A DNA stretch of 64,000 nucleotides from JAVVHH01 sp964613945 (GTDB lineage: Bacteria > Pseudomonadota > Alphaproteobacteria > Acetobacterales > Acetobacteraceae). The position numbers and the translations under genes were made by a program. The stretch spans positions 1-64,000 of the forward strand of contig CAZTJC010000005.1 of assembly GCA_964613945.1 (NCBI GenBank), read 5' to 3'. The notes beneath the pieces were generated by a model that saw only the letters and a program-made list of their open reading frames with translations, did not search any database and was not told where the DNA came from. Shown here one piece after another: positions 17,829 through 26,377 of this stretch; position 1 is the first letter of the stretch, and each line of letters starts with the position of its first letter.

Positions 17829-18568
17829 CGCTCGCCGCCGGGCGCTTGTTGATCGTAGCCACGCTGCTGCTGATATGGGAGGCGCTGCCTCGTCTGGGGA
17901 TCGTGGACCCGGCACTGCTGCCACCATTCAGCGCCGTGTTCGCCGGCACCGTGACGATGCTCGGTCGTCCAGCGATCCAGACGGACCTGTTGATCTCCGC
18001 CGCCGAAATCGGCACCGCCTTTGTCGTCGCCATTCCGACGGGGCTGCTCTTGGGCCTGGCGCTCGGTGAAAGTCGGCAGCTCGCGCGCGTGATGGACCCG
18101 TTGATCTTCTTCCTGTTCGGCCTGCCGAAGTCGATCTTTCTGCCAATGTTCATCCTGACCATGGGCATCGGCTTCGGACAGAAGGTGGCGTTCGGGGTAT
18201 TTTCGGCCTTTCTGCTCGTGACCATGAGCGCCGCGACAGCCGTACGCTCCGTCCGGCCGGAGCACCTGCTGGTGGCCCGGTCCTATGGCGCCACGCGCAC
18301 GCAGGTGGCGCTCCGCGTCTATCTGCCGGGTATGCTGCCCATCCTTTTGGAAGGCCTGCGGACCGCGCTGATCTTCACCGTGACCGCCATCATGCTGGCG
18401 GAGGTATACGCGTCGCGCGCCGGCTTCGGCCATCGGCTGGCCGATTGGGGCGAAAGCTTCGACATGACGCCATTGCTGTCGGGCGTGCTGCTGGTCTCGA
18501 TTGCCGCCATGGTGGTGAACGAGGCGCTCCGTTGGCTGGAGGCGCGGGCCGGCGCGTGGCGGGCATGA
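17825..18568 (+). CDS. SsuC-like ABC permease, first of two
   Basis: This 247-residue BPD_transp_1 permease has about six hydrophobic segments. EVYASRAGFGHRLADWGE occupies the C-terminal cytoplasmic region, and an EAA-type loop is at ARSYGATRTQVALRVYLPG. It starts at GTG 17825, overlapping the binding-protein stop by 4 bp. It begins with the same LLLIWEALPRLG.V pattern as the second permease, so the two probably arose by duplication and form a heterodimer. Confidence 0.9.
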   Translation: MTLAAGRLLIVATLLLIWEALPRLGIVDPALLPPFSAVFAGTVTMLGRPAIQTDLLISAAEIGTAFVVAIPTGLLLGLALGESRQLARVMDPLIFFLFGLPKSIFLPMFILTMGIGFGQKVAFGVFSAFLLVTMSAATAVRSVRPEHLLVARSYGATRTQVALRVYLPGMLPILLEGLRTALIFTVTAIMLAEVYASRAGFGHRLADWGESFDMTPLLSGVLLVSIAAMVVNEALRWLEARAGAWRA

Positions 18569-19341
18569 GCGACGCATCCGCAGATGCCGCCATTGCCGTC
18601 CGGGGGCTCAGCCACACCTATGGCGGCCGACACGGCACGACGCCGGCGCTGGATAACGTGTCGCTGGCCATTGCACCGGGCCGGTTCACCGTGCTGGTCG
18701 GCCCCAGCGGCTGCGGCAAATCCTCGCTGCTGATGATGCTCGCCGGGCTCAATCGTCCCGGTGCGGGAAGCATCGAGTGCGCTGGTCGCCCGATGACGGC
18801 GCCGGACCCCGACCGTGTGGGCGTGGTGTTCCAGGATGCCAACCTGTTTCCCTGGCTGGATGCAGTGGACAACGTGGCTTTTCCGCTCTCGCTTCGCGGC
18901 ATGGCCAAAGCGCCGCGCCGGGCTCGTGCTGCGGAGATGCTGGCTCTCGTCGGACTCGACGCCTTCGGGACCCGGCATCCGCACGAACTCTCCGGCGGTA
19001 TGCGCCAGCGCGTTTCCATCGCCCGCGGCCTGGTGCAGGATCCGCCCGTGCTGCTGATGGACGAACCGTTCGCGGCTCTCGACGAACAGACCCGAATGAC
19101 CATGGGCGACGAGTTGCTGAGGATCTGGTCCGTCACGCGAAAGACGGTGGTGTTCGTCACTCACAGCCTGACGGAGGCGGTATACCTCGCCGACGAGGTG
19201 CTGGTGTTCTCCGCCCGCCCCGGCCGCATCATCGACCGCATCGAAGTCGATCTACCGCGCCCACGCACCTACGCCATGACCGGCGACCCGCACTTTGCCC
19301 AGCTTCGCGACCGCATCTGGCAGCAGATTCGCACGCCATGA
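18565..19341 (+). CDS. SsuB/TauB-like ABC ATPase
   Basis: This 258-residue protein has Walker A GPSGCGKSS, Q-loop VFQDANLFPW, signature LSGGMRQRVSIARGL, Walker B VLLMDEPFAALD and H-loop VTHS. The EAVYLADEV segment is typical of nitrate/sulfonate/taurine-type importers. ATG 18565 overlaps the upstream stop (ATGA), and its own stop overlaps the next permease. It energises the two-permease importer. Confidence 0.95.
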   Translation: MSDASADAAIAVRGLSHTYGGRHGTTPALDNVSLAIAPGRFTVLVGPSGCGKSSLLMMLAGLNRPGAGSIECAGRPMTAPDPDRVGVVFQDANLFPWLDAVDNVAFPLSLRGMAKAPRRARAAEMLALVGLDAFGTRHPHELSGGMRQRVSIARGLVQDPPVLLMDEPFAALDEQTRMTMGDELLRIWSVTRKTVVFVTHSLTEAVYLADEVLVFSARPGRIIDRIEVDLPRPRTYAMTGDPHFAQLRDRIWQQIRTP

Positions 19342-20096
19342 GCCCGGCCGCGATCCGATGGACCATGGTGGCCCTGCTGCTGATCGCATGGGAGGCGTTG
19401 CCACGGCTGGGCCTAGTGCCGACGCTGTTCCTACCACCATTGACCACCACCCTGGCGGCCGGGCTGGTCGACATGTCGACTTATGTAGCAGCGCTGGCAG
19501 TGACGATCGCGGAAGTGACAGCGGCAGCACTTCTCGCCTGCGTCGGTGGTATCCTAGCAGGTGCGCTGTTGGGCGGCGTTACCCCGGTGCGGCGGCTGCT
19601 GTTGCCGATCGTGTCCAGCCTGTATGCTGTTCCCGTCGTGATCCTGTATCCCGCCATGACGGCCTGGTTTGGTTTGGGACCGGAGAGCAAGGTCGCCTTT
19701 GCCGCGCTCTACGCGGTGTTCCCCACCACTCTTGCCATGGCGGCGGGCATGCGGACCATCGATCCCAATTTGATCCTGACGGCGCGCAGCATGGGTGCAC
19801 GGCCGTTTCAGCTACTGCTGCGGGTGGTGTTGCCCGCCGCGATTCCGACCGTGCTGTCGGCGCTGCGGCTCGGCGGGGCGCTTTGCATCGTCGGCGTGGT
19901 AGTGGCGGAGATGCTGGTTTCCACCGCCGGGATCGGGTTCCTGGTGACGAACTATCGCACCATGCTCGATAGTCCGCACGTCTTTGCCGCGGTGCTGCTG
20001 GTCGTGGCGGTCATCGCCTTGTTCGATGGCGGGGTGCGCTGGGCGGAGCGCCGGGCGGCCGGCTGGATCGGTGCCGGACAACGGGAGGTTCAATGA
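19338..20096 (+). CDS. SsuC-like ABC permease, second of two
   Basis: This 252-residue integral membrane permease of the same subfamily as the gene at 17825 carries an EAA loop at ARSMGARPFQLLLRVVLPAA. It overlaps the ATPase stop by 4 bp and the deacetylase start by 4 bp. Placing the ATPase between two permeases indicates a heteromeric pore. Confidence 0.9.
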   Translation: MSPAAIRWTMVALLLIAWEALPRLGLVPTLFLPPLTTTLAAGLVDMSTYVAALAVTIAEVTAAALLACVGGILAGALLGGVTPVRRLLLPIVSSLYAVPVVILYPAMTAWFGLGPESKVAFAALYAVFPTTLAMAAGMRTIDPNLILTARSMGARPFQLLLRVVLPAAIPTVLSALRLGGALCIVGVVVAEMLVSTAGIGFLVTNYRTMLDSPHVFAAVLLVVAVIALFDGGVRWAERRAAGWIGAGQREVQ

Positions 20097-20752
20097 AGCA
20101 GCTTACCCTCAGCTTCGATAACGGCCCCGATCCTGCAGTCACCCCGCTGGTGTTGGACACGCTTGCCCGACACGACATCCGTTCGACCTTTTTTGTCATC
20201 GGCAACAAGCTCGTCGATCCGGCCGCGCGTGCTTGTGCCGACCGCGCCGCCGCCGAGGGTCACTGGATCGGCAATCATACCTGGACGCATAGTTCGCCAT
20301 TGGGTGAGCGACCTGGAAGCGCTGCGGCCGAGATCACTCGAACGCAGGATGAGCTAGGCACCCTCGCTCACCAGTCGCGCTGGTTCCGTCCCATGGGCGG
20401 CGGCGGTACCATCGGGCCGCATCTCCTGAGTTTGGATGCTGTGCGCCTGCTGGAACAGGAGGCGTATAGTTGCGTGTTGTGGAATGCCGTTCCCCGTGAT
20501 TGGGCGGAGCCCGAAGCCTGGGTGGAGACGGCGCTGGCGCAGATCGACCAGCAGGACTGGACTTTGATGGTCCTCCACGATCTACCGACCGGCGCCATGG
20601 ACTATCTGGATGCGTTCCTCGGCCGTATCATGGAGCGTGGCATTACCATTCGGCAGGACTTTCCACCCGATTGCGTGCCCATCCTGGCGGGGAACATCAT
20701 CGCGCCAATCCATCGTTTTACGTCGCCTACAGAAACTCCGCACGCCAGGTAG
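20093..20752 (+). CDS. NodB-type polysaccharide deacetylase-family amidase
   Basis: This 219-residue NodB-fold hydrolase shows motif 1 as SFDNGPDP (normally T-F-D-D-G-P), ASTFFVIG-like RSTFFVIGNKL, metal His pair in NHTWTHSSP and C-terminal LMVLHDLP. In motif 1 the second Asp is Asn, which may alter catalysis or metal affinity. It has no signal peptide, so it probably acts in the cytoplasm on a small imported compound rather than on a polysaccharide, as PuuE/allantoinase-type members do. It is translationally coupled to the importer (ATGA overlap), which supports amide hydrolysis of the transported substrate (inference). Confidence 0.85.
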   Translation: MKQLTLSFDNGPDPAVTPLVLDTLARHDIRSTFFVIGNKLVDPAARACADRAAAEGHWIGNHTWTHSSPLGERPGSAAAEITRTQDELGTLAHQSRWFRPMGGGGTIGPHLLSLDAVRLLEQEAYSCVLWNAVPRDWAEPEAWVETALAQIDQQDWTLMVLHDLPTGAMDYLDAFLGRIMERGITIRQDFPPDCVPILAGNIIAPIHRFTSPTETPHAR

Positions 20753-20859
20753 ACTGCCTTCGGGCGGCGATGGCGTGACGTAGAGCCGACGCGGTTGTCG
20801 AAGCTGATTGCTTCGAATCGGTCACACAGGACGATGAAAAGTACAGGGTCTGACCTCGT

Positions 20860-20881
20860 ATCCGAGCAAATCGGCTCGGAT
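20860..20881. promoter_or_regulatory. 22-bp dyad, likely TetR operator or terminator
   Basis: ATCCGAGC-AAATCG-GCTCGGAT is a perfect 8-bp inverted repeat, 86 bp upstream of the TetR gene at 20968 and 107 bp after the deacetylase stop. GTAT/ATAC arms flank it with slight asymmetry. There is no T-run. It may be an autoregulatory operator or the terminator of the importer operon. Confidence 0.5.
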
Positions 20882-20967
20882 CGAATACCGGCAACGGTCA
20901 CCCACTCCGGCGGGGGCGCAACCAAATCTGCCCTTCCGCCAGGAAGCGGCTCGCGGTAGCACCCAGT

Positions 20968-21681
20968 ATGGTTACCACCCGCGATGAAACGAGCACCACG
21001 CCTGCGCCGCGTCGCAGCCAGCGTCTCGCGCCGGACGACCGCAAGCGGCAAATCCTGAACGCTGCTGTCAATTACTTCGCCGAAGTCGGCTTCGATGGTG
21101 GCACGCGCGAGCTGGCTCGGCGGCTGCAAGTCACGCAGCCGCTGATCTACCGCTATTTCCCGTCCAAGGAAGATCTGATCCAGGCCGTGTATCAGGAGGT
21201 GTATCTCACTCGCTGGCAGCCGGATTGGGAGCGTGAATTGGCCGAGCCCGGGCGGCCGATCCGAGATCGGCTGATCGCGTTCTACACCCAGTTCACCGCG
21301 GCGGTGTTCACGCCGGAGTGGATTCGCATCTATCTGTTCGCCGGACTGCGCGGGCTGGAGATGAACCAGTGGTGGATCACCTTCGTCGAGCACCATTTGC
21401 TGCGTAAGCTGGCGGAAGCGTTGCGACAGGCGCACGACCTACCGAACGTCGACGTGCAGCCGATTGGCGCGCGCGAGATCGAACTATACTGGTTGTTCCA
21501 CGGTGGCATCTTCTATTACGGCCAGCGGCGCGAAGTGTATGGGCATGTATCGGAGGTGACGCTGGCCTCTTTTATCGAGACAAGCGTGGATGCGTTGCTG
21601 AACGGCCTACCGCAGACGTTGCGTACGTTGCTCGGGGAGATGCCGCAGCGGGTTGACAGGAAGCGCGCGGCGTCTAGATGA
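20968..21681 (+). CDS. TetR-family transcriptional regulator
   Basis: This 237-residue protein has an N-terminal HTH: RKRQILNAAVNYFAEVGFDGG, TRELARRLQVTQPLIYRYFPSK (residues about 25-70). A helical ligand-binding domain follows. It lies 23 bp upstream of the flavin monooxygenase gene in the same direction, so it probably controls that gene. Its ligand may be the monooxygenase substrate (inference). Confidence 0.9.
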   Translation: MVTTRDETSTTPAPRRSQRLAPDDRKRQILNAAVNYFAEVGFDGGTRELARRLQVTQPLIYRYFPSKEDLIQAVYQEVYLTRWQPDWERELAEPGRPIRDRLIAFYTQFTAAVFTPEWIRIYLFAGLRGLEMNQWWITFVEHHLLRKLAEALRQAHDLPNVDVQPIGAREIELYWLFHGGIFYYGQRREVYGHVSEVTLASFIETSVDALLNGLPQTLRTLLGEMPQRVDRKRAASR

Positions 21682-21704
21682 TCGTCTGATAAACAAGAGG
21701 TGGG

Positions 21705-22919
21705 GTGGTCCTCGTGTCGGATGCAAGCAAGCGGCGGGCGATCATCATCGGCGGCTCGATCGGCGGGCTGTTCGCGGCGCTGTTGCTGCGGCAGCAGGGC
21801 TGGGACGCCTGCATTTACGAGCGGGTGCCGACGCCGCTGAGCGGCCGTGGTGCCGGCATCGTCACGCATCCGGAGCTGCGGGCGATCCTGCAGCGCCTAG
21901 GCCTGGATACGCAGCGCGATTTCGGCATCGAGATTGCCGAGCGCATCACGCTCGGGCGGAACGGCGAGGTGGTCGGCACCCATCCCTGCGCGCAGGTCGC
22001 GACGTCATGGGAGCGGGTGTTCGGCATGCTGCGCGGTTCGCTGCCGGACGAATGCTATGTGCATGGGGCCGAGTTAGCCGCCATCGACATCGATGATCAC
22101 GGTGTGTGCGCCCACTTCGCGGATGGGCGGCATGCAGAAGGCGACCTGCTGATCGGTGCTGACGGCGTGCGCTCGACCGTCCGTCAGCTCCTGGCCGGCG
22201 ATGTGGCGCCATCCTATGCCGGTTATGTCGCCTGGCGCGGGTTGCTGGCGGAAGCGGACGTGCCGGCGGAGATCGGCGGCCGCTTCAGCTTCTGCCTGCC
22301 CCCGGGGGAGCAGATCCTGGCCTATCCGGTGGCTGGCGAGGGCAACGACCTTCGGCCGGGTCGGCGACGCTACAACTTCGTCTGGTATCGGCCGGCGGAC
22401 GAGGCGCATGCCCTGCCGGAGCTGCTGACGGACCTGCACGGCAAAACGCACGCCGTCTCGATTCCGCCGCCGCTCATCCGGCCGGCGGTGACATCGGCGA
22501 TGCGCGAGGCAGCAGAACAAACGCTGGCGCCCGCCTTCGCCGCGATGGTTGCGGCGACGGCGCAACCGTTCCTGCAGCCGATCTTCGACCTGGAGCTTCC
22601 GCAAATCACCTGGAAGCGCGCCGTCCTGATGGGCGACGCAGCGTTCGTGGTGCGCCCGCATGTGGGGGCAGGGGTGACCAAGGCGGCCGAGGATGCGACG
22701 AGCCTGGTAGCCGCACTGGCTGCGCCCGGGAGCCTGGAAGCGGCGCTCGAGCGATACCAGGCGGAGCGCCTGCCCGCAGGCCGACGCCTGGTGCAGCGCG
22801 GCCGGCATCTTGGTGCCTACATGCAGGCCCATCTCAGCACCGAGGAGGAACGGCAGGCCGCCTTCCGCCATCGCACACCGGAAGCGGTGATGGCGGAGAC
22901 GGCGCTGCTGAACTTCTAG
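21705..22919 (+). CDS. FAD-dependent aromatic hydroxylase, DhpH-like
   Basis: This 404-residue class A flavoprotein hydroxylase shows FAD motif IIGGSIGGLFAALLL, PTPLSGRGAGIV, LIGADGVRSTVR (the DG motif) and VLMGDAAFVVRPHVGAGVTKA. The segments PLSG.G.GIV, GYV.WRG and F.WY match 2,6-dihydroxypyridine 3-monooxygenase of nicotine degradation, recalled from family knowledge. It would hydroxylate an electron-rich (hetero)aromatic ring using NAD(P)H and O2. GTG 21705 follows AAGAGG by 4 nt. Its stop is palindromic with that of the convergent amidohydrolase gene, sharing CTAG. The exact substrate is unproven. Confidence 0.85.
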   Translation: MVLVSDASKRRAIIIGGSIGGLFAALLLRQQGWDACIYERVPTPLSGRGAGIVTHPELRAILQRLGLDTQRDFGIEIAERITLGRNGEVVGTHPCAQVATSWERVFGMLRGSLPDECYVHGAELAAIDIDDHGVCAHFADGRHAEGDLLIGADGVRSTVRQLLAGDVAPSYAGYVAWRGLLAEADVPAEIGGRFSFCLPPGEQILAYPVAGEGNDLRPGRRRYNFVWYRPADEAHALPELLTDLHGKTHAVSIPPPLIRPAVTSAMREAAEQTLAPAFAAMVAATAQPFLQPIFDLELPQITWKRAVLMGDAAFVVRPHVGAGVTKAAEDATSLVAALAAPGSLEAALERYQAERLPAGRRLVQRGRHLGAYMQAHLSTEEERQAAFRHRTPEAVMAETALLNF

Positions 22920-23986
22920 CCCTTGAGGCCGAACAGCTTCTGCGCGTTGAAGCCGGCGATCTTGCCAAAGGCCGCCTCATCCAGTCCGGCCGATGCCAGG
23001 TGTCCGATTGGGTCGCTCTCGGCCATGTCGTACGGATAGTCGGTGCCCATCAGCACGTGATCGACGCCGAATACCTCGATCAGGTTGCGCAGCTGATGCG
23101 GCGTGAACACGACGGAGTCGACGAACACACGCTTGAGGTATGAGGTCGGCGGCTCCTTGAGCGCTCCACGTGCATCCGACCGGGCGCCCCAGGCATGGTC
23201 GATACGGCCGGAATAGGTGGACAGGTAGCCGCCACCATGCACCGCGATCAGCTTCAGGCCGGGATGGCGGTCCAGCACACCGTCGAAAATCAGATAATGC
23301 AGCGCGAGCGTGGTCTCCAGCGGGTTGCCGACCACGTTGTTGAAGTAGAAGCGCGTCAGCCGGCTCGCTTCGGTGAAGCCGTTCGGGTGGATCAGGATCA
23401 CCGCGCCGAGCTCTTCCGCTTTGGCCCAGAACGGGGCGAATTCCGGATCGGACAGTTCGAGGCCGTTCACGTTGGTGAGGATGTGTGCGCCCTTCATGCC
23501 GTCCTCGCGCATGCTTCGCTCGAGCTCGGCTGCTGCCGCCTTACCGTCCTGCATCGGCACGGTGCCGATCGCGGCGAAGCGCTCCGGCTTCTGTGCGGCG
23601 AACTCCGCCAGCCCGGCGTTGACCATGCGCGCCGCCTTGATCGCGATGTCGAGCGGCACGTGATAGGTGCATTGCGGCGGCGGCGGCATGATGATCTGCA
23701 CATCGATCCCGGCAGCATCCATGTCGGCCAGGCGCACGCCGAGATCGACCATGTTGGGACGGCGATCGCCGTCCTGCTTGCGGTTAAGCGCCTTGGTCGC
23801 TTCCGTGGCGAAATGCGCGAGCGGCACCTTGCTCAAATCCACATGTGGCTGCGTCAGCGCTGCCGCTTCAGGCACCATGACGTGCGAATGCATGTCGACC
23901 GTGATGCTCTTCGGGCGCAGCTCCCGGCCGGGCTGGCCATGCTGACGCGCGGCGGTGGCGCCGTAGTGATTGGTTTCTTCGGTCAC
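22916..23986 (-). CDS. ACMSD-type amidohydrolase (cytosolic)
   Basis: This 356-residue amidohydrolase_2 family protein has DMHSHVMVP (HxH metal ligands), ILIHPNG (third His), VHGGGYLSTY and MGTDYPYD (Asp). The family includes aminocarboxymuconate-semialdehyde decarboxylase and gamma-resorcylate decarboxylase, so it likely decarboxylates or hydrolyses a cyclic acid or ring-fission product. It starts at a GTG preceded by AAGGAGA and follows the LivF gene by 12 bp, closing the operon that begins with the CocE gene. A Tat-exported paralogue lies at 55353. Confidence 0.9.
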   Translation of the reverse strand: MTEETNHYGATAARQHGQPGRELRPKSITVDMHSHVMVPEAAALTQPHVDLSKVPLAHFATEATKALNRKQDGDRRPNMVDLGVRLADMDAAGIDVQIIMPPPPQCTYHVPLDIAIKAARMVNAGLAEFAAQKPERFAAIGTVPMQDGKAAAAELERSMREDGMKGAHILTNVNGLELSDPEFAPFWAKAEELGAVILIHPNGFTEASRLTRFYFNNVVGNPLETTLALHYLIFDGVLDRHPGLKLIAVHGGGYLSTYSGRIDHAWGARSDARGALKEPPTSYLKRVFVDSVVFTPHQLRNLIEVFGVDHVLMGTDYPYDMAESDPIGHLASAGLDEAAFGKIAGFNAQKLFGLKG

Positions 23987-23998
23987 GAGTGGTCTCCT

Positions 23999-24706
23999 TT
24001 AGAACACGCCGAGGTGGCGGTTGATCGTCGCCGGGTCGGCCGCAAGCGCGGCTGCCGTGCTCTGCACGACGACCCGGCCAGTGTTGAGCAGCGCGACGTC
24101 GTCGGCCAGCGACAAGGCGAGGTGGACGTTCTGCTCGACCAGGATCATGGACAAGCCTTCGCGCTTGAGCAGCGCGATCGTCTCGCCAATCTCGGTCACC
24201 ATCTTCGGCGACAACCCTTCGGACGGCTCGTCGAGCAGCAGCACGCGCGGGTTGCCCATCAGCGCCCGCCCGATCGCCAGCATCTGCTGCTCGCCCCCCG
24301 ACATCAGGCCGGCCCGCTGCGACACGCGTTCGCGCAGCCGCGGAAACGTCTGGAACACGCGCTCGGCCGTCCAGGCGGAGCCAGCGACCTTGCGGGCCGC
24401 CACCACCAGGTTCTCGCGAACCGTGAGCGACGGAAAGATGCGGCGCCCTTGCGGTACGATGCCGACGCCTTGACGCACGACATGCTCGGGGCTGCCAGCG
24501 CGCAGTGTTTTGCCGAACGCGCTGGCATGGCCGCCGCGCACGCGGACAAAGCCCATGATGGCGCCCATGCACGTCGTCTTGCCCGCACCGTTCCGCCCCA
24601 GCAGCGCCAACGTCCTCCCTTCGGGCAACACCAAGTTCACCTGGTGCAGCACATGGCTGTCGCCGTAACCGGCGTCGAGCTCGTGTAGCGTGAGCGCGTC
24701 AACCAC
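23999..24706 (-). CDS. livF: LivF-like ABC ATPase, LIV system 1
   Basis: This 235-residue protein has Walker A GRNGAGKTT, signature LMSGGEQQMLAIGRAL, Walker B VLLLDEPSEGLSP and H-region LVEQNVHLALSLAD, the hallmarks of branched-chain amino-acid-type importer ATPase 2. Start GTG 24706 (VVDALTLHEL) lies within the last codons of LivG with AGAGGTG upstream; the longer open frame above it is LivG in another frame. Confidence 0.9.
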   Translation of the reverse strand: MVDALTLHELDAGYGDSHVLHQVNLVLPEGRTLALLGRNGAGKTTCMGAIMGFVRVRGGHASAFGKTLRAGSPEHVVRQGVGIVPQGRRIFPSLTVRENLVVAARKVAGSAWTAERVFQTFPRLRERVSQRAGLMSGGEQQMLAIGRALMGNPRVLLLDEPSEGLSPKMVTEIGETIALLKREGLSMILVEQNVHLALSLADDVALLNTGRVVVQSTAAALAADPATINRHLGVF

Positions 24707-25445
24707 CGAAGTACACCTCTCTCGTGCGGGGATCGGCCACGACCTCGGCGCGAGTGCCTTCCAGTACGACGGTGCCGAAATTGAGCAAGGTGATACGATC
24801 TGCCAGGGCGAGTGCGACGTCCATGTCATGCTCGATCAGCACGATTGACACCGAGCGCGGCAACGCTTCCAGCACGGCGCGCACAGTCACGCGCTCCTGC
24901 GCCGATAATCCGGCCAGCGGTTCGTCCAGCAGCAACAGCCGCGGCTCCTGCGCCAGCACCATCGCCAGTTCGAGCCGGCGCCGCTCGCCATAGGACGTCT
25001 CCGCCGCGATCCGAGTGCCCTGGTCCTGCAGCCCCACCGTCGTCAATGCGGCTTGCGCGCGGGCGTTGATGTCGTGGCGCCGCGCGAACGAGCCCCATGG
25101 GATCCAGCCAACCGGACTGGTGCCGATTGCGGCCAGCGCGACGTTGTGCAGCAGTGTCTCGCCGGGAAACAGTGTGAGCACCTGGTAGGTGCGACCGAGA
25201 CCGACGCTGGCGCGCTTGCGCACCGGCTGGCCCCTAAGCTCCTCCCCGAAGACTTTGACGCTGCCGGCATCGGCGCGCAGGTCGCCGCAGATCAGGTTGA
25301 ACAACGTCGTCTTGCCGGCGCCGTTGGGACCGATCAACAGCCGCCGCTCGCCAGGCATGACGGTGAGCGAGACGCCGTTGGTTGCGGTGATGCCGCCGAA
25401 CGCCTTGCGAAGGCCGTCGACGTGAAGCGCGGGCGTGCTCATCAT
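24699..25445 (-). CDS. livG: LivG-like ABC ATPase, LIV system 1
   Basis: This 248-residue protein has Walker A GPNGAGKTT, a signature-region variant TSYGERRRLELAMVLA (SYGE replaces SGGE, common in LivG), Walker B LLLLDEPLAGLS, H-loop LIEHDMDV and terminal REVYFGG. ATG 25445 overlaps the LivM stop (ATGA); ATG 25442 is an equivalent choice. It pairs with the LivF gene downstream. Confidence 0.92.
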   Translation of the reverse strand: MMSTPALHVDGLRKAFGGITATNGVSLTVMPGERRLLIGPNGAGKTTLFNLICGDLRADAGSVKVFGEELRGQPVRKRASVGLGRTYQVLTLFPGETLLHNVALAAIGTSPVGWIPWGSFARRHDINARAQAALTTVGLQDQGTRIAAETSYGERRRLELAMVLAQEPRLLLLDEPLAGLSAQERVTVRAVLEALPRSVSIVLIEHDMDVALALADRITLLNFGTVVLEGTRAEVVADPRTREVYFGG

Positions 25446-26377
25446 GCCCTCGCCGGCGAGGCGAACCAGCGGCGAACGCCCGGAACCAATCCGCGCGGCA
25501 TCAGCATCACCGAGACGATGAAGATGAGCCCAAGCAGCGAGGACCAGCGATCGACGTAGGAGCTGACGACCGTCTTGACGACGGTGATGATCGCCGCACC
25601 GGCGACCGGCCCGGCCAGCGTGCCGGCACCACCGAGCACCACCATCAGCAACACCTCGGCCGATTGCTGCAGCGACATGGTCTGCGGGCTGATGAAGCCG
25701 TAATCCCATACATAGAGCAGCCCGGCGATCGAGCCCCAGAACCCGGCCAAGGTGAACGCCGCCCACTGCATCAGCCAGACCGGATGCCCCAGCATCCGCA
25801 TCCGGCGCGGCTGATCCCGCGCGCCACGCAGGCAGGCGGCGAATGGCGAGCGGGCCAGTTGCCACAACGCCGCCAAGGCAATCAGGAAGACCGCTGCAAC
25901 CAGGTAGTAGAATGATGTCGGCTGCGCGAAGTCGAAACCCGGCAGGCTCGGCCGGGCCGCGCGCAATCCGTTGTCGCCGCCGGTGAGCCACACCCAGCGA
26001 TAAGCCAGGCCCCACACCACCTGCCCCAAGGCGAGCGTGATCATCATGAAGCTCAGCCCGGCTGCCCGCAGCGCCAGTATGCCGAACGCCGCTGCCAGGA
26101 GGGTCCCGCACAGCACCGCCAGGATCGCGGCACCGAGCACGCCGATCCCGGTGTTGGCCATTAGCCAGGCATAAGCATAGGCGGGAACGCCGAGATAGAC
26201 GGCGTGCCCGAGCGAAGACATGCCGCAATAGCCGATCAGGATATTGAGACTGAGCGCTAGGATGGCGGCAACGAGCACGTGGGTCGCGATGGCGACGTAG
26301 AACGTCCCGGGCAGCAACCATGGCAGCGCGGCAAGTGCGGCCACGGTGACGACGGCGATGATGGCAGGATTCCTCAT
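25442..26377 (-). CDS. livM: LivM-like permease, LIV system 1
   Basis: This 311-residue membrane protein of the BPD_transp_2 family has many hydrophobic segments, LSLNILIGYCGMSSLGHAVYLG and GGAGTLAGPVAGAA. It overlaps LivH by 4 bp upstream and LivG by 4 bp downstream. It forms the heterodimeric channel with LivH. Confidence 0.92.
   Translation of the reverse strand: MRNPAIIAVVTVAALAALPWLLPGTFYVAIATHVLVAAILALSLNILIGYCGMSSLGHAVYLGVPAYAYAWLMANTGIGVLGAAILAVLCGTLLAAAFGILALRAAGLSFMMITLALGQVVWGLAYRWVWLTGGDNGLRAARPSLPGFDFAQPTSFYYLVAAVFLIALAALWQLARSPFAACLRGARDQPRRMRMLGHPVWLMQWAAFTLAGFWGSIAGLLYVWDYGFISPQTMSLQQSAEVLLMVVLGGAGTLAGPVAGAAIITVVKTVVSSYVDRWSSLLGLIFIVSVMLMPRGLVPGVRRWFASPARA

Noticed and set aside
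23195..24688. 497-codon rightward frame antisense to the amidohydrolase and LivF genes
   Set aside because: It is a His/Arg-rich shadow without domain or RBS; the leftward genes are well supported.
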